A stretch of DNA of 64,000 bases from Neiella litorisoli (GCF_014773395.1 NZ_JACXAF010000013.1:90582-154581); one strand, 5' to 3'; shown: positions 10,949 to 21,677, counted from the first letter of the stretch. Notes: generated from the letters alone by a model not told the origin. Made by a program: numbers and translations.

Positions 10949-11396
10949 CACGACTAGCTAACTTAAGTAGTTGAGATTTAAGTGGTTCGGGAGTGGATTC
11001 GGCGAGTTGGCGAAGATCGGTTGCGGTTTGATGAGAGATCTGCCGATTGACGTGAAAGCCTGAATCTTGCTGTGACTGAATCGTTGCAGTGGGTTTGACT
11101 TGGGATTCCAGTGTGGTCAGCGCGGTGAATCCTGATTGTCGCAATTTGGCAAGTATGGCTGTTTTGTTCATATTCAACCGCCATTGCCAAACCGGTGAGT
11201 CGACGCTCAGTGAGAGTACACCTTGTTGGTAACTGACAACTCGGCAGTGGCCTCGCAAGTCATCGTCGATGACCTTGGCAAACTGCTGCTGTAAGCTTTG
11301 CAAAGCTTGGCTTCGACGGGCAATATTAGCTAACCCTGAGCGGTTGCTTTGGACAATTTGATTAAATGCCACAGGTTGGCGGTTAGCTTTTGACAT
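10929..11396 (-). CDS. dciA: DciA-like (DUF721) replicative helicase loader
   Basis: 155 residues with the DUF721 pattern: an N-terminal helical stretch followed by a KH-like core containing VVSYQQGVLSLSVDSPVWQW and an LRQSGF segment. DciA is the ancestral loader of DnaB in bacteria without DnaC/DnaI; it assists helicase deposition at the origin. The gene sits between lpxC and secA next to an M23 peptidase gene, as I recall for Pseudomonas, which supports the assignment. ATG at 11396 is only 29 bases from the divergent peptidase start, so the two promoters must share or overlap that region. The last codons are coded by one arm of the terminator hairpin. Confidence 0.8.
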   Translation of the reverse strand: MSKANRQPVAFNQIVQSNRSGLANIARRSQALQSLQQQFAKVIDDDLRGHCRVVSYQQGVLSLSVDSPVWQWRLNMNKTAILAKLRQSGFTALTTLESQVKPTATIQSQQDSGFHVNRQISHQTATDLRQLAESTPEPLKSQLLKLASREKTKPA

Positions 11397-11425
11397 CTGT
11401 AGTAGAGATTTAGTGATTAATAACC

Positions 11426-12364
11426 ATGAGTCGAACGATTTTCAGTTTAACGTTTAATGTAGCAGGGAAGCCAGTATCTTGGAGTCCTTCACCTGCCGCG
11501 TTACTGCTATCGTTGGCGGCTCTGCTGGCCTTACTCATCGCCCCTTGGTGGCTGGCACCTCATTTGATTTCTGCCAATCATTATCAGCAGCAGGTGGCTG
11601 CGGCAAAGCAAGTGCAGCAACAGCAGCGCGACGCATTGGTAAAGCTGCGCAGCCAAATGCACGAACAAATCAGTTTAATGGCGGAACACATTGGCACACT
11701 GCAAGCCAAATCCTCCCAGCTGGATCGAGTCAGCCAGCTGCTGGTACAAAAGTCCGATATTGAACAGTCTGAATTTCAAGTTGCAACCACCGCCAATTTA
11801 CAGTCAATGGACTCTGCTGGTGGCCCGCTATCTGCTGCTCCAGCGTCTAATAGCGATGATATCCAGCAAATGCTTAGCCAGCTCGACCAGCTCATCGAGC
11901 AATATGACGACAAGCAACGCCAGCTTGATTTGTTATCGGTCCTCCTGCAACAACAAGATGTCGAAGATGCCAGTTGGTTATCCGGCCGTCCAATTGGCGA
12001 AGGCTGGTTATCATCTGGATTTGGCGCTCGTAAAGATCCATTCACTGGTAAGAAAGCATCCCATTGGGGCGTCGATTTTGCTGGCCATGCCGGCAGTGAT
12101 GTCTACACCACAGCGGCTGGCGTTGTCACTTATGCTGGAAAACGCTGGGGTTATGGCAATTTGGTTGAGGTAAGTCATGGCGGCGGTTACACAACCCGCT
12201 ATGGTCACAACAGCAAAATTTATGTTGCCATTGGTGATGTAGTTACCAAAGGTGATGTCATTGCGGCTATGGGTAGTACTGGTCGCTCTACAGGGCCCCA
12301 TGTGCACTACGAAGTGCTAAAAAATGGTAAGCAAGTGGATCCCAGCCCGTTTATTTTTCGATAA
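11426..12364 (+). CDS. Membrane-anchored M23 (LytM-type) metallopeptidase
   Basis: 312-residue protein with a membrane anchor at about residues 22-42, then a Gln-rich coiled-coil periplasmic stalk (about 45-190) and a C-terminal peptidase M23 domain. Zinc and catalytic motifs are visible: HWGVDFAG (HxxxD) and HVHYE (HxH). Such proteins cleave peptidoglycan cross-links or, when degenerate, activate amidases; here the metal ligands look intact, so an active endopeptidase is likely. It lies divergent from dciA and upstream of secA, a position shared with homologues in other gammaproteobacteria. Confidence 0.85.
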   Translation: MSRTIFSLTFNVAGKPVSWSPSPAALLLSLAALLALLIAPWWLAPHLISANHYQQQVAAAKQVQQQQRDALVKLRSQMHEQISLMAEHIGTLQAKSSQLDRVSQLLVQKSDIEQSEFQVATTANLQSMDSAGGPLSAAPASNSDDIQQMLSQLDQLIEQYDDKQRQLDLLSVLLQQQDVEDASWLSGRPIGEGWLSSGFGARKDPFTGKKASHWGVDFAGHAGSDVYTTAAGVVTYAGKRWGYGNLVEVSHGGGYTTRYGHNSKIYVAIGDVVTKGDVIAAMGSTGRSTGPHVHYEVLKNGKQVDPSPFIFR

Positions 12365-12494
12365 ATGACCCCATAAATAGACTTTACCTGATTGACTGAT
12401 CCGTTCATTATGCGGGGTCATCGGAACAATGTGTCCATGAGCGTTGGTTAGAGCATTAACCAGCGACCAACAAATAAAAAATACTAGGCAAGCC
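12365..12494 (+). promoter_or_regulatory. secA leader with inverted repeat and short upstream ORF
   Basis: Between the peptidase stop and the secA ATG lie 130 bases. ATGACCCC (12365-12372) is repeated inverted as GGGGTCAT (12414-12421), and the stem continues with ATAA/TTAT across a 2-base bulge, enclosing about 30 bases. A 13-codon ORF starts at ATG 12410 within the right arm and ends at TAG 12451. A second small dyad GGTTA/TAACC follows. No SecM-like signal-peptide ORF is present. A regulatory role is inferred from structure only. Confidence 0.4.
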
Positions 12495-15194
12495 ATGTTT
12501 GTAAAATTGATGACTTCACTGTTTGGCAGTAAAAACGACCGAACACTGAAGAAGCTGCGTAAAGTTGTCAACGCAATTAATGCCATGGAGGCAGACTTCG
12601 AGGCCCTCTCTGACGACCAACTCAAACAAAAAACCGAAGAGCTGAAAGCTCGAGTCAGCGACGGCGCAAGCTTACAAGACGTGCTGCCTGAAGCCTTTGC
12701 TACGGTTCGAGAAGCCAGTAAACGTGTATTCTCAATGCGCCACTTCGACGTGCAGCTGATCGGCGGCATGGTGCTGAATGACTGTTCGATTGCTGAAATG
12801 CGCACCGGTGAAGGTAAAACCCTTACCGCTACCTTGGCTGCCTATCTCAACGCGCTAACTGGCAAAGGCGTTCACGTGATTACGGTGAACGACTACTTGG
12901 CCCAGCGTGATGCCGAATGGAACAAACCACTGTTTGAATTCCTTGGCATGACCGTGGGGATCAACTTAGCCGGCATGTCACCAGATGCCAAAAAAGAAGC
13001 CTACGGTTCAGATATTACCTATGGTACCAACAACGAATTCGGCTTCGATTACCTGCGTGACAACATGGCCTTCCGGCCAGAAGATCGCGTTCAGCGCCCG
13101 CTGTTTTATGCAGTGGTCGATGAAGTCGACTCGATTCTGATTGATGAAGCCCGTACGCCGTTGATTATCTCTGGTCCTGCCGAAGACAGCTCAGGCTTGT
13201 ATCGCCAAATCGATACCCTGATCCCAATGCTGACCAAGGCGGAAAAAGAAGATACCGAAGAAGAAGCAGCGGTAGGCGACTACACCGTTGATGAAAAAGC
13301 CAAACAGGTTCACTTGACTGAGCAAGGTCAGGAACGCATTGAAGAGCTATTGGCAAACAACAAGCTGCTGGATGAAGGTTCATCCTTGTACGATGCGGCT
13401 AACATTGCCTTGCTGCATCATGTTAACGCAGCGCTTCGAGCTCATGTGTTGTTCAAGCGCGATGTCGATTACATCGTCAAAGACGATGAAATTGTCATCG
13501 TAGATGAGCACACCGGCCGGACCATGCCGGGCCGCCGCTGGTCTGAAGGTTTACACCAGGCCGTTGAAGCTAAAGAGCGGGTTAACATTCAAAATGAAAA
13601 CCAAACGCTAGCGTCGATCACCTTCCAGAACTACTTCCGCCTGTATCAAAAACTGTCGGGTATGACAGGTACCGCAGACACTGAAGCGTTTGAATTCCAA
13701 AGCATTTATGGTTTGGATACTGTGGTTATCCCAACCAACAAACCAATGGTACGTGACGATACCGCCGATCAGGTTTACCTGACCGCAGAAGAAAAGTACG
13801 AGGCCATTGCTAAAGACATCCATGAGCAGGTGGCAAAAGGTCGACCGATTCTGGTTGGTACCATCACCATTGAAACTTCTGAGCTGCTCTCTGGCTTACT
13901 GAAAAAAGCCAAGATCAAGCACAACGTCCTCAATGCTAAATTCCACCAAAAAGAAGCCGAAATTGTTGCCGAAGCTGGCCGTGCCGGTGCCGTAACAATC
14001 GCGACTAACATGGCTGGTCGTGGTACTGATATTGTCTTGGGTGGTAGCTGGCAAGCAGAGATTGATGCGCTGGATAACCCAACTGATGAACAAATCGCAG
14101 AAATCAAAGCGGCTTGGCAAGAGCGACACGATGCCGTTATTGAAGCCGGTGGTTTGCACATTATTGGTACCGAGCGTCACGAATCTCGTCGTATCGATAA
14201 CCAGCTCCGTGGTCGTTCTGGTCGTCAGGGCGACCCAGGGTCGTCGCGTTTCTACCTGTCGCTAGAAGATCCGCTAATGCGCATTTTTGCTTCTGATCGG
14301 ATGGGTACCATGATGAAGAAGCTCGGCATGGAGCGCGGTGAGGCGATTGAACACCCTTGGTTGTCGCGCGCTATTGAGAACGCTCAGCGCAAAGTGGAAG
14401 CCCGCAACTTCGATATTCGTAAGCAGTTGCTTGAATATGATGATGTTGCCAACGACCAGCGTAAAGTGATCTATGCGCAGCGCAATGAGCTAATGGATGC
14501 TGAGGAAATTAAAGACTCGATTGCCAATATCCGTGAAGATGTGGTCGATCAGTTAGTCAGCGAATACATTCCACCGCAATCTTTGGAAGAAATGTGGGAT
14601 GTTGCCGGACTCGAAGAGCGTTTGAAAGGTGATTTCGGCATGGTCATGCCGTTGCAGCAATGGTTGGATGAAGACGACAAGCTTCACGAAGATAGCTTGC
14701 GCGAACGCATTCAACACGCCTTCTCTGATGCTTATCGTCAGAAAGAAGAAATGATTGGTGCACCAATTGTGCGTCAGTTCGAAAAGCAGATCATGCTGCA
14801 GGTACTCGACACCCATTGGAAAGATCACTTAGCGGCGATGGACCACTTGCGCCAGGGCATTCATTTGCGTGGTTATGCTCAGAAGAATCCCAAGCAAGAG
14901 TACAAGCGCGAGTCATTTGCCCTATTCAGCAATATGCTTGATGCGCTGAAACTGGAAGTCATTTCGATTCTGAGCCGAGTTCGAGTTCAGTCGCAAGAAG
15001 ATGTTGAGGCTGCCGAGGAAAAACGCCGTCAGCAACAACAAGCATTGCCGAAGCAATATCAAGGTGCTGCTGGTGCCGAATCAGCCGACCAACAGCAGCC
15101 GCAACAGCGAGCGATGCCGAAAGTGGGTCGTAATGAGCCGTGCCCATGTGGCTCAGGTAAAAAATACAAGCAGTGTCACGGCAAACTGGCGTAA
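12495..15194 (+). CDS. secA: Protein translocase motor SecA
   Basis: ATPase that drives preproteins through SecYEG. From ATG 12495 the protein has 899 residues; Walker A MRTGEGKT is at 102-109, the same numbering as E. coli SecA, which fixes the start over the upstream GTG at 12444. [15 protein letters not shown] (Walker B/DEAD-like), the helicase-2 segment [14 protein letters not shown] with [11 protein letters not shown], and the C-terminal zinc finger [13 protein letters not shown] (SecB and lipid contact) are all present. mutT follows 9 bases later. Confidence 0.98.
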   Translation: MFVKLMTSLFGSKNDRTLKKLRKVVNAINAMEADFEALSDDQLKQKTEELKARVSDGASLQDVLPEAFATVREASKRVFSMRHFDVQLIGGMVLNDCSIAEMRTGEGKTLTATLAAYLNALTGKGVHVITVNDYLAQRDAEWNKPLFEFLGMTVGINLAGMSPDAKKEAYGSDITYGTNNEFGFDYLRDNMAFRPEDRVQRPLFYAVVDEVDSILIDEARTPLIISGPAEDSSGLYRQIDTLIPMLTKAEKEDTEEEAAVGDYTVDEKAKQVHLTEQGQERIEELLANNKLLDEGSSLYDAANIALLHHVNAALRAHVLFKRDVDYIVKDDEIVIVDEHTGRTMPGRRWSEGLHQAVEAKERVNIQNENQTLASITFQNYFRLYQKLSGMTGTADTEAFEFQSIYGLDTVVIPTNKPMVRDDTADQVYLTAEEKYEAIAKDIHEQVAKGRPILVGTITIETSELLSGLLKKAKIKHNVLNAKFHQKEAEIVAEAGRAGAVTIATNMAGRGTDIVLGGSWQAEIDALDNPTDEQIAEIKAAWQERHDAVIEAGGLHIIGTERHESRRIDNQLRGRSGRQGDPGSSRFYLSLEDPLMRIFASDRMGTMMKKLGMERGEAIEHPWLSRAIENAQRKVEARNFDIRKQLLEYDDVANDQRKVIYAQRNELMDAEEIKDSIANIREDVVDQLVSEYIPPQSLEEMWDVAGLEERLKGDFGMVMPLQQWLDEDDKLHEDSLRERIQHAFSDAYRQKEEMIGAPIVRQFEKQIMLQVLDTHWKDHLAAMDHLRQGIHLRGYAQKNPKQEYKRESFALFSNMLDALKLEVISILSRVRVQSQEDVEAAEEKRRQQQQALPKQYQGAAGAESADQQQPQQRAMPKVGRNEPCPCGSGKKYKQCHGKLA

Positions 15195-15203
15195 GGCAGT
15201 CGC

Positions 15204-15608
15204 GTGAGCATTAAGCAAGTCCATGTGGCCGTTGGCGTGATTGAACGCCACGGCCATATTTTTTTGACCCGACGAGCGGCCCATCAACATCAGGGCGATA
15301 AGTGGGAATTCCCCGGTGGCAAGTGCGAAAACGGTGAGACCGTCGCGCAGGCATTGGTGCGGGAATTATCAGAAGAATTGGCGATCACGGTTCATGATTG
15401 CTCGCCATTGTTAGTGGTTTGTCACGACTATGGCGACAAGCAGGTGAAATTAGACGTTCATTGGGTGCGCCAGTTTGATGGCGAGCCGAGCAGCCAAGAA
15501 GGTCTCGAAGGACGCTGGGTCGCCGCGTCCGAACTCGCTAACTATGATTTTCCTGCTGCCAATGTCGCTATTGTCGAGCGCGTGGTGGCAGCTTTGGGCG
15601 CCGACTAA
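15204..15608 (+). CDS. mutT: 8-oxo-dGTP diphosphatase (Nudix)
   Basis: 134-residue Nudix hydrolase that removes 8-oxo-dGTP from the nucleotide pool. The Nudix box is seen as GGKCENGET...RELSEEL. The start is GTG 15204 just after secA, the same neighbour as in E. coli. Its TAA stop overlaps the yacG stop on the other strand. Confidence 0.9.
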   Translation: MSIKQVHVAVGVIERHGHIFLTRRAAHQHQGDKWEFPGGKCENGETVAQALVRELSEELAITVHDCSPLLVVCHDYGDKQVKLDVHWVRQFDGEPSSQEGLEGRWVAASELANYDFPAANVAIVERVVAALGAD

Positions 15609-15835
15609 TCGCTGTCTGGTTTGGCTTGAAGCTTGACCATCATGGCCATTAACTCATCGTCACTCATTTGTTCCATTTGCTGACGATCGGGCTCGCCAGC
15701 AATCCGGTGACTTTCATCGGCCCACTCACCTAAATCAATCAACTTGCAGCGCTCAGAGCAAAATGGCCGGAACTTGTTTTCCGTGCTCCACTCGACTTGT
15801 TTTTGGCAGGTTGGGCAACTTACTTTCATCGTCAT
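15605..15835 (-). CDS. yacG: DNA gyrase inhibitor / zinc protein YacG
   Basis: 76-residue zinc-binding protein. The four ligands appear as CPTC near the N-terminus and CSERC further on, with the family sequence [10 protein letters not shown] after them. YacG binds GyrB and inhibits gyrase in E. coli. Either ATG 15835 or ATG 15829 may be used (MTMKVS). It lies 12 bases downstream of zapD on the same strand, matching the E. coli coaE-zapD-yacG order. Confidence 0.92.
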   Translation of the reverse strand: MTMKVSCPTCQKQVEWSTENKFRPFCSERCKLIDLGEWADESHRIAGEPDRQQMEQMSDDELMAMMVKLQAKPDSD

Positions 15836-15847
15836 TACTCTCTGGCC

Positions 15848-16594
15848 TTAACTGGCCGACAACAGAAACTCAATATCGCTTTCAGTAGCGGCTGTGCCAC
15901 TGTCGGTATGCTGCATAAAGCGAATGGTAAAGCGGTGCTTATTGCCAGAAACTGTCGGGAAAACAGTATGCTCTGGCGAGCAGGAGATCCGCAGAAGCTG
16001 TAAATTCTCAGCGCTCGCCTGATAGAAGCCCTTGCGCGCAATGACCCGCTGAAACGGCTTGCCATCACGGATCAGGTGCATTAACTGAGCGATGGCGCCA
16101 GCTAAAATGTCGAGCTGACGCAGCCAATTTTGCATATCGGTTAAACACTTTTCTGCCGGAAGATTTATCCAGTGGTAGAGCTGGGGTAAATCAAAACAGC
16201 AGTTGCCACCGGGAATACTGAAACGCTGACGAATGCCAGCCAGAAATTTATCGGACTTGAGACAATTTGCTAAGCGATTCTGGCTGCGCAAATTAGTAAG
16301 ACAATGCTGGTTGGCGGCTTCGAGCTTCGCCAGTGCTTCCAAATCAACATTCGGATAAGTTGCCCAGCGGGCTAATTCTTTTTGCTGGGTTTCGAGATCT
16401 TTAATTAAATCTTGGCGCACATCGGCGCGCTCTAATAGTTCCAGCAAATCAAACAAAGCGCCAAAGTAGCTTAAACAAGACTGCTCACTAATGTGCTGCA
16501 TGGCTTGGTGGCAGCGTAATAGCAGTTGTTCAATCCTGAGGTAAGAGCGAGACGTTTCATTCAGGGGAAATTGATAGGTGAACGCTTCAGCCAT
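15848..16594 (-). CDS. zapD: Z-ring associated protein ZapD
   Basis: 248-residue cytoplasmic protein that cross-links FtsZ filaments through the FtsZ C-terminal tail. The N-terminus FTYQFPLNETSRSYLRIEQL and the later PGGNCCFDLPQLYHW segment are family hallmarks. Located between coaE and yacG as in E. coli. Confidence 0.94.
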   Translation of the reverse strand: MAEAFTYQFPLNETSRSYLRIEQLLLRCHQAMQHISEQSCLSYFGALFDLLELLERADVRQDLIKDLETQQKELARWATYPNVDLEALAKLEAANQHCLTNLRSQNRLANCLKSDKFLAGIRQRFSIPGGNCCFDLPQLYHWINLPAEKCLTDMQNWLRQLDILAGAIAQLMHLIRDGKPFQRVIARKGFYQASAENLQLLRISCSPEHTVFPTVSGNKHRFTIRFMQHTDSGTAATESDIEFLLSAS

Positions 16595-16629
16595 GCGGTT
16601 TCCATCGAGTCAGATCAGAGGGTAGCAAA

Positions 16630-17244
16630 TCAATTTGAATAGCTTTGAGTAGCGAATTCTAGGAAATGCCGATGCAAGTGTAAAACATCTTTTGCTACTA
16701 GTTCGAATGGCCTGTGGTTGTTAATGATATGGTCTGCGGCTCTGATCCGCTGCCACCGACTCGCTTGCCGCTGGATGATCGCCCAAGCTGCTTCGGTACT
16801 AACCTGATCACGGTTTACCGTTCGCTCGACTTGGATTGATTGCGGAACATCAACGACGACGATGCGTTGGCATAGCTGCTGTAGCTGATTTTCAATTAAC
16901 AGTGGCACCACCAGAATGGTGTATGGCGCTTGTTGATTGTGGCTTTGTTCGATCATTTGCTGGCGAATCAGTGGATGTAACAATTGATTCAACCACTGTC
17001 GCTCGGACTCGTTGCCAAACACCAAAGCCCGTAATGCCGCTCTGTCTAACTCGCCTGTGGTATCAACTACCTTTGGCCCAAAATGAGCGCTGATTTGGGC
17101 GAGCGCAGGGCTACCTTTGGCGACTACCTCGCGAGCAATGACATCGGCATCCACCAACCCTGCGCCTAAGCGTTGGAACTCATTGGCAACCGTGGTTTTA
17201 CCACTGCCAATGCCACCTGTCAGGCCGACGACGAAACCGCTCAC
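16630..17244 (-). CDS. coaE: Dephospho-CoA kinase
   Basis: Last enzyme of coenzyme A synthesis. 204 residues with P-loop GLTGGIGSGKTTVA at the N-terminus, a DADVIAREVV substrate segment and the LLHPLIR motif. The start is GTG 17244, three bases after the pilD stop, so the gene is probably co-transcribed with pilBCD. Confidence 0.95.
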   Translation of the reverse strand: MSGFVVGLTGGIGSGKTTVANEFQRLGAGLVDADVIAREVVAKGSPALAQISAHFGPKVVDTTGELDRAALRALVFGNESERQWLNQLLHPLIRQQMIEQSHNQQAPYTILVVPLLIENQLQQLCQRIVVVDVPQSIQVERTVNRDQVSTEAAWAIIQRQASRWQRIRAADHIINNHRPFELVAKDVLHLHRHFLEFATQSYSN

Positions 17245-17247
17245 TTG

Positions 17248-18120
17248 CTAATAGCCCAGCATGGCAAAGTAACGATCCAGAATGTCATTGCCCCACAGCA
17301 AGGCAATCCATCCTGCGATGGCAAGGTAAGGGCCGAAAGGGATGGGTTTTTGATGGTCGCGGCCTTTTAACAGGATCATCGCGATGCCGAGCACCGCACC
17401 TACTGCACTCGACAGCAACACCACTAATGGCAGTAACTGCCAACCAAGCCAAGCCCCCAGCGCGGCCAGCAGCTTGAAGTCGCCAAAACCCATGCCCTCT
17501 TTGCCGGTCAGCAACTTAAATGCCCAATAGACACTCCATAAGGTTGAGTAGCCGGCAATGGCGCCAATAACGGCATCGACCAAAGCATGGGGCATCAGCA
17601 CAACATGCACCAGCAAACCGAGCCACAGCAGGATGTAGTTGAGCGGGTCGGGCAGCAAATAATGATCAATATCGATAAAGGTGAGGCAAATGAGTAGCCA
17701 AGTGAATACCACCATCGCTAGACCTAGTCCGGTAAATCCAACTACGTGAAGTACCAATACTGACAGGCTGGCGGTCAGCAACTCTATCGCCGGATAACGA
17801 AAAGAGTAGGATTGGCCGCAGGCGGCGCATTTGCCCCGCAAGATAAACCAACCGACTATTGGCAAGTTGTGCCACGGTTTGATGGCAGTGCCACAACTGC
17901 TGCAATGGGAACTTGGCACAATTAAGTTGAAGCGATCGAACTTGGGTTCAGGTTGGTCATTTAATGCCGCGCATTCGATTTGCCAGCGTCGTTCTATCAT
18001 CACCGGTAATCGGAAAATCACCACATTAAGAAAGCTGCCAACCAAAGCGGCAAAGACAAAGCAGATCACTGATATCAGCAGCGGAGATGTTGCCGCTGCA
18101 TGGGTAAATTGTTCAATCAT
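17248..18120 (-). CDS. pilD: Type IV prepilin peptidase / N-methyltransferase
   Basis: 290-residue inner-membrane aspartic protease that removes the prepilin leader and methylates the new N-terminus. An N-terminal membrane segment is followed by the zinc-binding methyltransferase domain (CSSC...CAAC), then further spans with the catalytic aspartates in FIDIDHYLLPD and GMGFGDFKLLAALGAWLG. It should process the PilA encoded at 21237-21677 and any type II secretion pseudopilins. Confidence 0.95.
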   Translation of the reverse strand: MIEQFTHAAATSPLLISVICFVFAALVGSFLNVVIFRLPVMIERRWQIECAALNDQPEPKFDRFNLIVPSSHCSSCGTAIKPWHNLPIVGWFILRGKCAACGQSYSFRYPAIELLTASLSVLVLHVVGFTGLGLAMVVFTWLLICLTFIDIDHYLLPDPLNYILLWLGLLVHVVLMPHALVDAVIGAIAGYSTLWSVYWAFKLLTGKEGMGFGDFKLLAALGAWLGWQLLPLVVLLSSAVGAVLGIAMILLKGRDHQKPIPFGPYLAIAGWIALLWGNDILDRYFAMLGY

Positions 18121-18147
18121 TCAGAGGAGTCCAGTGAAGCAAAAAAG

Positions 18148-19380
18148 TTAGCCGACCACTTTGCCGAGTTGGAAAATTGGCAGGTACATGGAAACAATCA
18201 AGCCGCCAACCAGGGTGCCAATAATGACCATAATCAGTGGTTCGAGCATGGAGCTTAAGTTATCAACAGCATCATCAACCTGCTGCTCATAAATGGTGGC
18301 AACTTTTGCCAGCATATCGTCCAGAGAGCCCGCTTCTTCGCCAATCATCACCATTTGGCTGACCATATCGGGAAAACGTCTGGTTTGACGCATGGCGCTG
18401 TTTAATTGAACGCCAGAGGCAACATCCGCTTTAACTGCTTTGATGGCGTCACGATAAACGGCATTACCTGAGGCGCCGGCGGCCGAGTCTAACGCATCGA
18501 TCAATGGTACCCCGGCGGCAAAGGTGGTGGAGAGGGTACGGGTATAACGGGCAACTGCAGCTTGATGCAAAATACCACCAACTACTGGCAGCTTTAAAAT
18601 CAGTGCATCAGTTTTGTCGCGTAACGATTTTGATGAACGGTGAGCCCGGGCAAAGGCGTAACTGGCTGCAAATACCGCGGCAATCACCACCCAGAGGTTG
18701 CCCGTGAGCCAATTGGAAATGCCAATGACAAACAGGGTGAAAGCGGGGAGCTCGGCACCAAAGTTAGCAAAAATATTTTCAAAGCTAGGGACCACAAAAA
18801 TCAGCAAAATTGCCGTCACCACCACAGCAACGAGGATCACGATGGCTGGATAGGTCATGGCCTTTTTGATTTTCGCTTTGAGTGCCTCGGCTTTTTCTTT
18901 GTAGGTGGCAATACGATCATAAATGGAATCAAGGGCGCCGGACTGCTCGCCACTCGCCACTAGGTCACAATACAGATCATCAAAATAAGCGGGGTGTTTT
19001 TTTAGCGTTTCACTGAGTGGGTTACCGGCAGATACTTCGGCGTGGATTTCTTCTAGTAGTTTTCTTAGCTGTTCTTTGTCACTGCCCTTGCCAATAATTT
19101 CCAACGCCTGCACCAAGGGCACTCCAGCACCGAGCATGGTGGCAATTTGGCGAGTGACCATACAAATATCAACAGCTTTGATTTTATTGCCTAATTCAAA
19201 TAGCGGCTTGGGCTTTTTCTTAATTTTTGAAACCGCGATCGCTTGTTTGCGCAGCTGAGTTTTTACTGCTTGCTCGTTGGCAGCGGTAATTTCCCCCTCA
19301 ACACGGCGGCCTTTGCGGTTGACGCCTTGCCACTGGTAGGTATTCACTTTGATTGTTACTGGTTTCGCTACTGCTGCCAT
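18148..19380 (-). CDS. pilC: Type IV pilus inner-membrane platform protein PilC
   Basis: 410 residues, GspF superfamily: a short N-terminal region then two repeated cytoplasmic helical domains, each followed by membrane segments (about 180-240 and 385-405). GSPF signatures include ATMLGAGVPLVQALEI and AGVPLIDALDSAAGASGN. It couples the PilB motor to pilus assembly. It is spaced 18 bases from pilB and 27 from pilD. Confidence 0.93.
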   Translation of the reverse strand: MAAVAKPVTIKVNTYQWQGVNRKGRRVEGEITAANEQAVKTQLRKQAIAVSKIKKKPKPLFELGNKIKAVDICMVTRQIATMLGAGVPLVQALEIIGKGSDKEQLRKLLEEIHAEVSAGNPLSETLKKHPAYFDDLYCDLVASGEQSGALDSIYDRIATYKEKAEALKAKIKKAMTYPAIVILVAVVVTAILLIFVVPSFENIFANFGAELPAFTLFVIGISNWLTGNLWVVIAAVFAASYAFARAHRSSKSLRDKTDALILKLPVVGGILHQAAVARYTRTLSTTFAAGVPLIDALDSAAGASGNAVYRDAIKAVKADVASGVQLNSAMRQTRRFPDMVSQMVMIGEEAGSLDDMLAKVATIYEQQVDDAVDNLSSMLEPLIMVIIGTLVGGLIVSMYLPIFQLGKVVG

Positions 19381-19398
19381 AGAAAGACCAACTGTGGA

Positions 19399-21105
19399 TT
19401 AGAAACTGGTAACGCGCGCGGCTTCAGCCAATGACGTTACGCCCTGAGCAACTTTGACAAGGGCAGACTGGCGCAGGTTAGCAACGCCTTCCTTCTGAGT
19501 CTGCTGTGCAATTTGCAACGAGTTGCCGTTCTCCATAATAATTTTGGCGACGGCGTCTGTCATGGGCATTACTTCATAAATGCCAACTCGCCCCTTGTAG
19601 CCGCCGGTGCAATCGTCACAACCAACCGCTTTATACACGGTTAAGCCAGCATCGATTTGCTCTTGACTAAAACCTTCTGCCAGTAAGCCCTCAGGAGGAA
19701 TGTCATCTATCGTCTTGCAGCTGCTACACAAACGGCGAGCCAGTCGCTGGGCGATAATCAAGCTGACCGAGCTGGCAATGTTATAGGCCGGAACACCCAT
19801 GTTGAGCAATCGAGTCAGGGTTTCGGCACTGGAATTGGTATGTAGTGTAGACAATACTAGGTGGCCGGTCTGAGCGGCCTTAATGGCAATTTCGGCGGTT
19901 TCCAAATCACGGATCTCACCGACCATCACCACATCTGGATCTTGGCGCAGGAAAGCTCTTAAAGCGGATGCAAAATCTAACCCCGCCCGAGTATTAATTT
20001 GCACCTGATTGATACCGGCGAGGTTAATTTCCACCGGATCTTCGGCAGTGGCAATGTTGCGCTCTGGCGTGTTGAGAATATTTAAGCCGGTATAAAGCGA
20101 TACGGTTTTACCCGAGCCAGTTGGTCCTGTGACCAGAATCATTCCCTGCGGCTGATTCAGGGCACTAAGGTAGAGCTCTTTTTGCGCTGACTCATAGCCC
20201 AACATATCAATCCCGAGTTGAGCACTGGATGAGTCCAGAATCCGCATCACCACTTTTTCGCCCCACAAGGTCGGCAAGGTGCTGACTCGAAAATCAATGG
20301 CCTTGGTGCGGCTAATGCGCATTTTAATCCGGCCATCTTGTGGTACCCGACGCTCGGCGATATCAAGATTCGCCATGACTTTGAGGCGAGCCGCTAAGCG
20401 CGTGGAAAGGGTGATTGGCGGCGAGGCGATTTCATGCAATATGCCATCAATACGAAAGCGCACCCGATAACTCTTTTCATAGGGTTCAAAGTGCAAATCC
20501 GATGCGCCTTTGCGGATTGCATCCATGAGTAGCTTATTGATGTAGACGACGATTGGCGCGTCGTCGGTGCTATCAACCTCGTCATCTTCTTGTCTCTCGG
20601 TATCCTGCACTTCCATGCTGGCCAGTTCATCATCGGATACATCGCCCAAATCAATATCGTCAAAGCCAGAATCAAGAACCTTCTCGATGGCCTTAGCAAG
20701 TTTGTCATGCTCGACCAGTACGGGTTCGGTTCGCTTACCAAAGCTAAATTGAAAATCTTCTAATGCAGTGATGTTAATTGGGTCATCGACTGCAACAATC
20801 AACATGCCTCGCTCGATATATAATGGTAGCGCATGGTGCTTTCTGATCAGTGACTCGTTGCGATATTCATCATCCAACTGCTCAACGTCGACCGTGTCTA
20901 GGTCAAGCGCAGCAATACCATATTCGTCACTCAATAGCTGCTGCAAAGCTTTGCTGGTGGTTATTTTTTGTTCGATAAGCAGGCTGATAAAATTGTGTTT
21001 ACCAGTGCGAGCTTGTTCAATCAAGCTAACCGCAGTGCTGGCTTCGAGTAAACGCTTGCGGACCAACAAGGTGGCTAAGCCTTGAATTTTTGCTGCATGA
21101 TCCAT
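19399..21105 (-). CDS. pilB: Type IV pilus extension ATPase PilB
   Basis: 568 residues. An N-terminal MshEN/GspE-N domain (about 1-150) precedes the secretion ATPase core with Walker A GPTGSGKT, the Asp box [15 protein letters not shown], Walker B-region histidines [19 protein letters not shown], and a zinc-binding CSSC...CDDC pair near the C-terminus. Powers pilus polymerisation. First gene of the pilB-pilC-pilD-coaE run; no homologous retraction ATPase (PilT) is in the window. Confidence 0.95.
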   Translation of the reverse strand: MDHAAKIQGLATLLVRKRLLEASTAVSLIEQARTGKHNFISLLIEQKITTSKALQQLLSDEYGIAALDLDTVDVEQLDDEYRNESLIRKHHALPLYIERGMLIVAVDDPINITALEDFQFSFGKRTEPVLVEHDKLAKAIEKVLDSGFDDIDLGDVSDDELASMEVQDTERQEDDEVDSTDDAPIVVYINKLLMDAIRKGASDLHFEPYEKSYRVRFRIDGILHEIASPPITLSTRLAARLKVMANLDIAERRVPQDGRIKMRISRTKAIDFRVSTLPTLWGEKVVMRILDSSSAQLGIDMLGYESAQKELYLSALNQPQGMILVTGPTGSGKTVSLYTGLNILNTPERNIATAEDPVEINLAGINQVQINTRAGLDFASALRAFLRQDPDVVMVGEIRDLETAEIAIKAAQTGHLVLSTLHTNSSAETLTRLLNMGVPAYNIASSVSLIIAQRLARRLCSSCKTIDDIPPEGLLAEGFSQEQIDAGLTVYKAVGCDDCTGGYKGRVGIYEVMPMTDAVAKIIMENGNSLQIAQQTQKEGVANLRQSALVKVAQGVTSLAEAARVTSF

Positions 21106-21195
21106 TCAGAACCCTATTATGTGCATGGGCTTAATAGCTATAGCTAAAAGATAGGTTAACTAACCAGATGCTCATCAAAATAACATAGCCAAAAA

Positions 21196-21220
21196 AAAAG
21201 ACCACCAAGGGTGGTCTTTT
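21196..21220 (-). terminator. Intrinsic terminator of pilA
   Basis: Stem AAAAGACCACC / GGTGGTCTTTT around a 3-base loop; the run of nine A on the + strand (21191-21199) becomes a U-tract on the minus-strand transcript. It isolates pilA from pilBCD downstream. Confidence 0.9.
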
Positions 21221-21236
21221 CAGGATAGATGACTGT

Positions 21237-21677
21237 TTAGGCGCCGCTAGAGACACAACCTTTGACAAGACTTACACAGTCTGCGCCACCGCTGATAGTC
21301 CAAACAATATTACCACCAGATAGCGTTGGTGTAATGGTTACGCTGCCAACCCCAGAGACAGCAGAGCCTTGGCTATCCAAATCTGTATTCACTGTAATCA
21401 CGCCAGACGTACTGTTAACAGAAACTGCTGAGCCTGCTCCCGAGGTCGGGGCAGTTGGAATGTTGGAACAGTCAGCTTTTACCGCACTGCCATTTCCCTC
21501 TGTGCTGGTACAAACGCTAATCGCCATCTTATAAGAAGACGCTTCAGCAATCGCACTAGAGGCTTGCGAGCCACGAACGTAATCTTGATAAGCAGGCAAT
21601 GCAATTGCTGCCAAAATACCGATGATCGCCACGACGATCATTAATTCAATTAGAGTAAAACCTTGTTGCGCTTTCAT
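21237..21677 (-). CDS. pilA: Type IV pilin (major pilin PilA-like)
   Basis: 146-residue prepilin. The leader MKAQQG is cut before Phe, with Glu at mature position 5 ([16 protein letters not shown]), the classic class IVa N-terminus recognised by PilD. The C-terminal part is rich in Ser, Gly, Thr and Val and ends with a Cys pair (CVSLVKGC) that could form the D-region disulfide; another Cys pair lies in the middle. A good ribosome site (GGAGATAT) precedes ATG 21677. Own promoter and terminator indicate a separate, highly expressed transcript. Confidence 0.93.
   Translation of the reverse strand: MKAQQGFTLIELMIVVAIIGILAAIALPAYQDYVRGSQASSAIAEASSYKMAISVCTSTEGNGSAVKADCSNIPTAPTSGAGSAVSVNSTSGVITVNTDLDSQGSAVSGVGSVTITPTLSGGNIVWTISGGADCVSLVKGCVSSGA

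Noticed and set aside
12365..12494. Search for a SecM-type secretion monitor before secA
   Set aside because: No frame with signal peptide and arrest motif fits the 130 bases.
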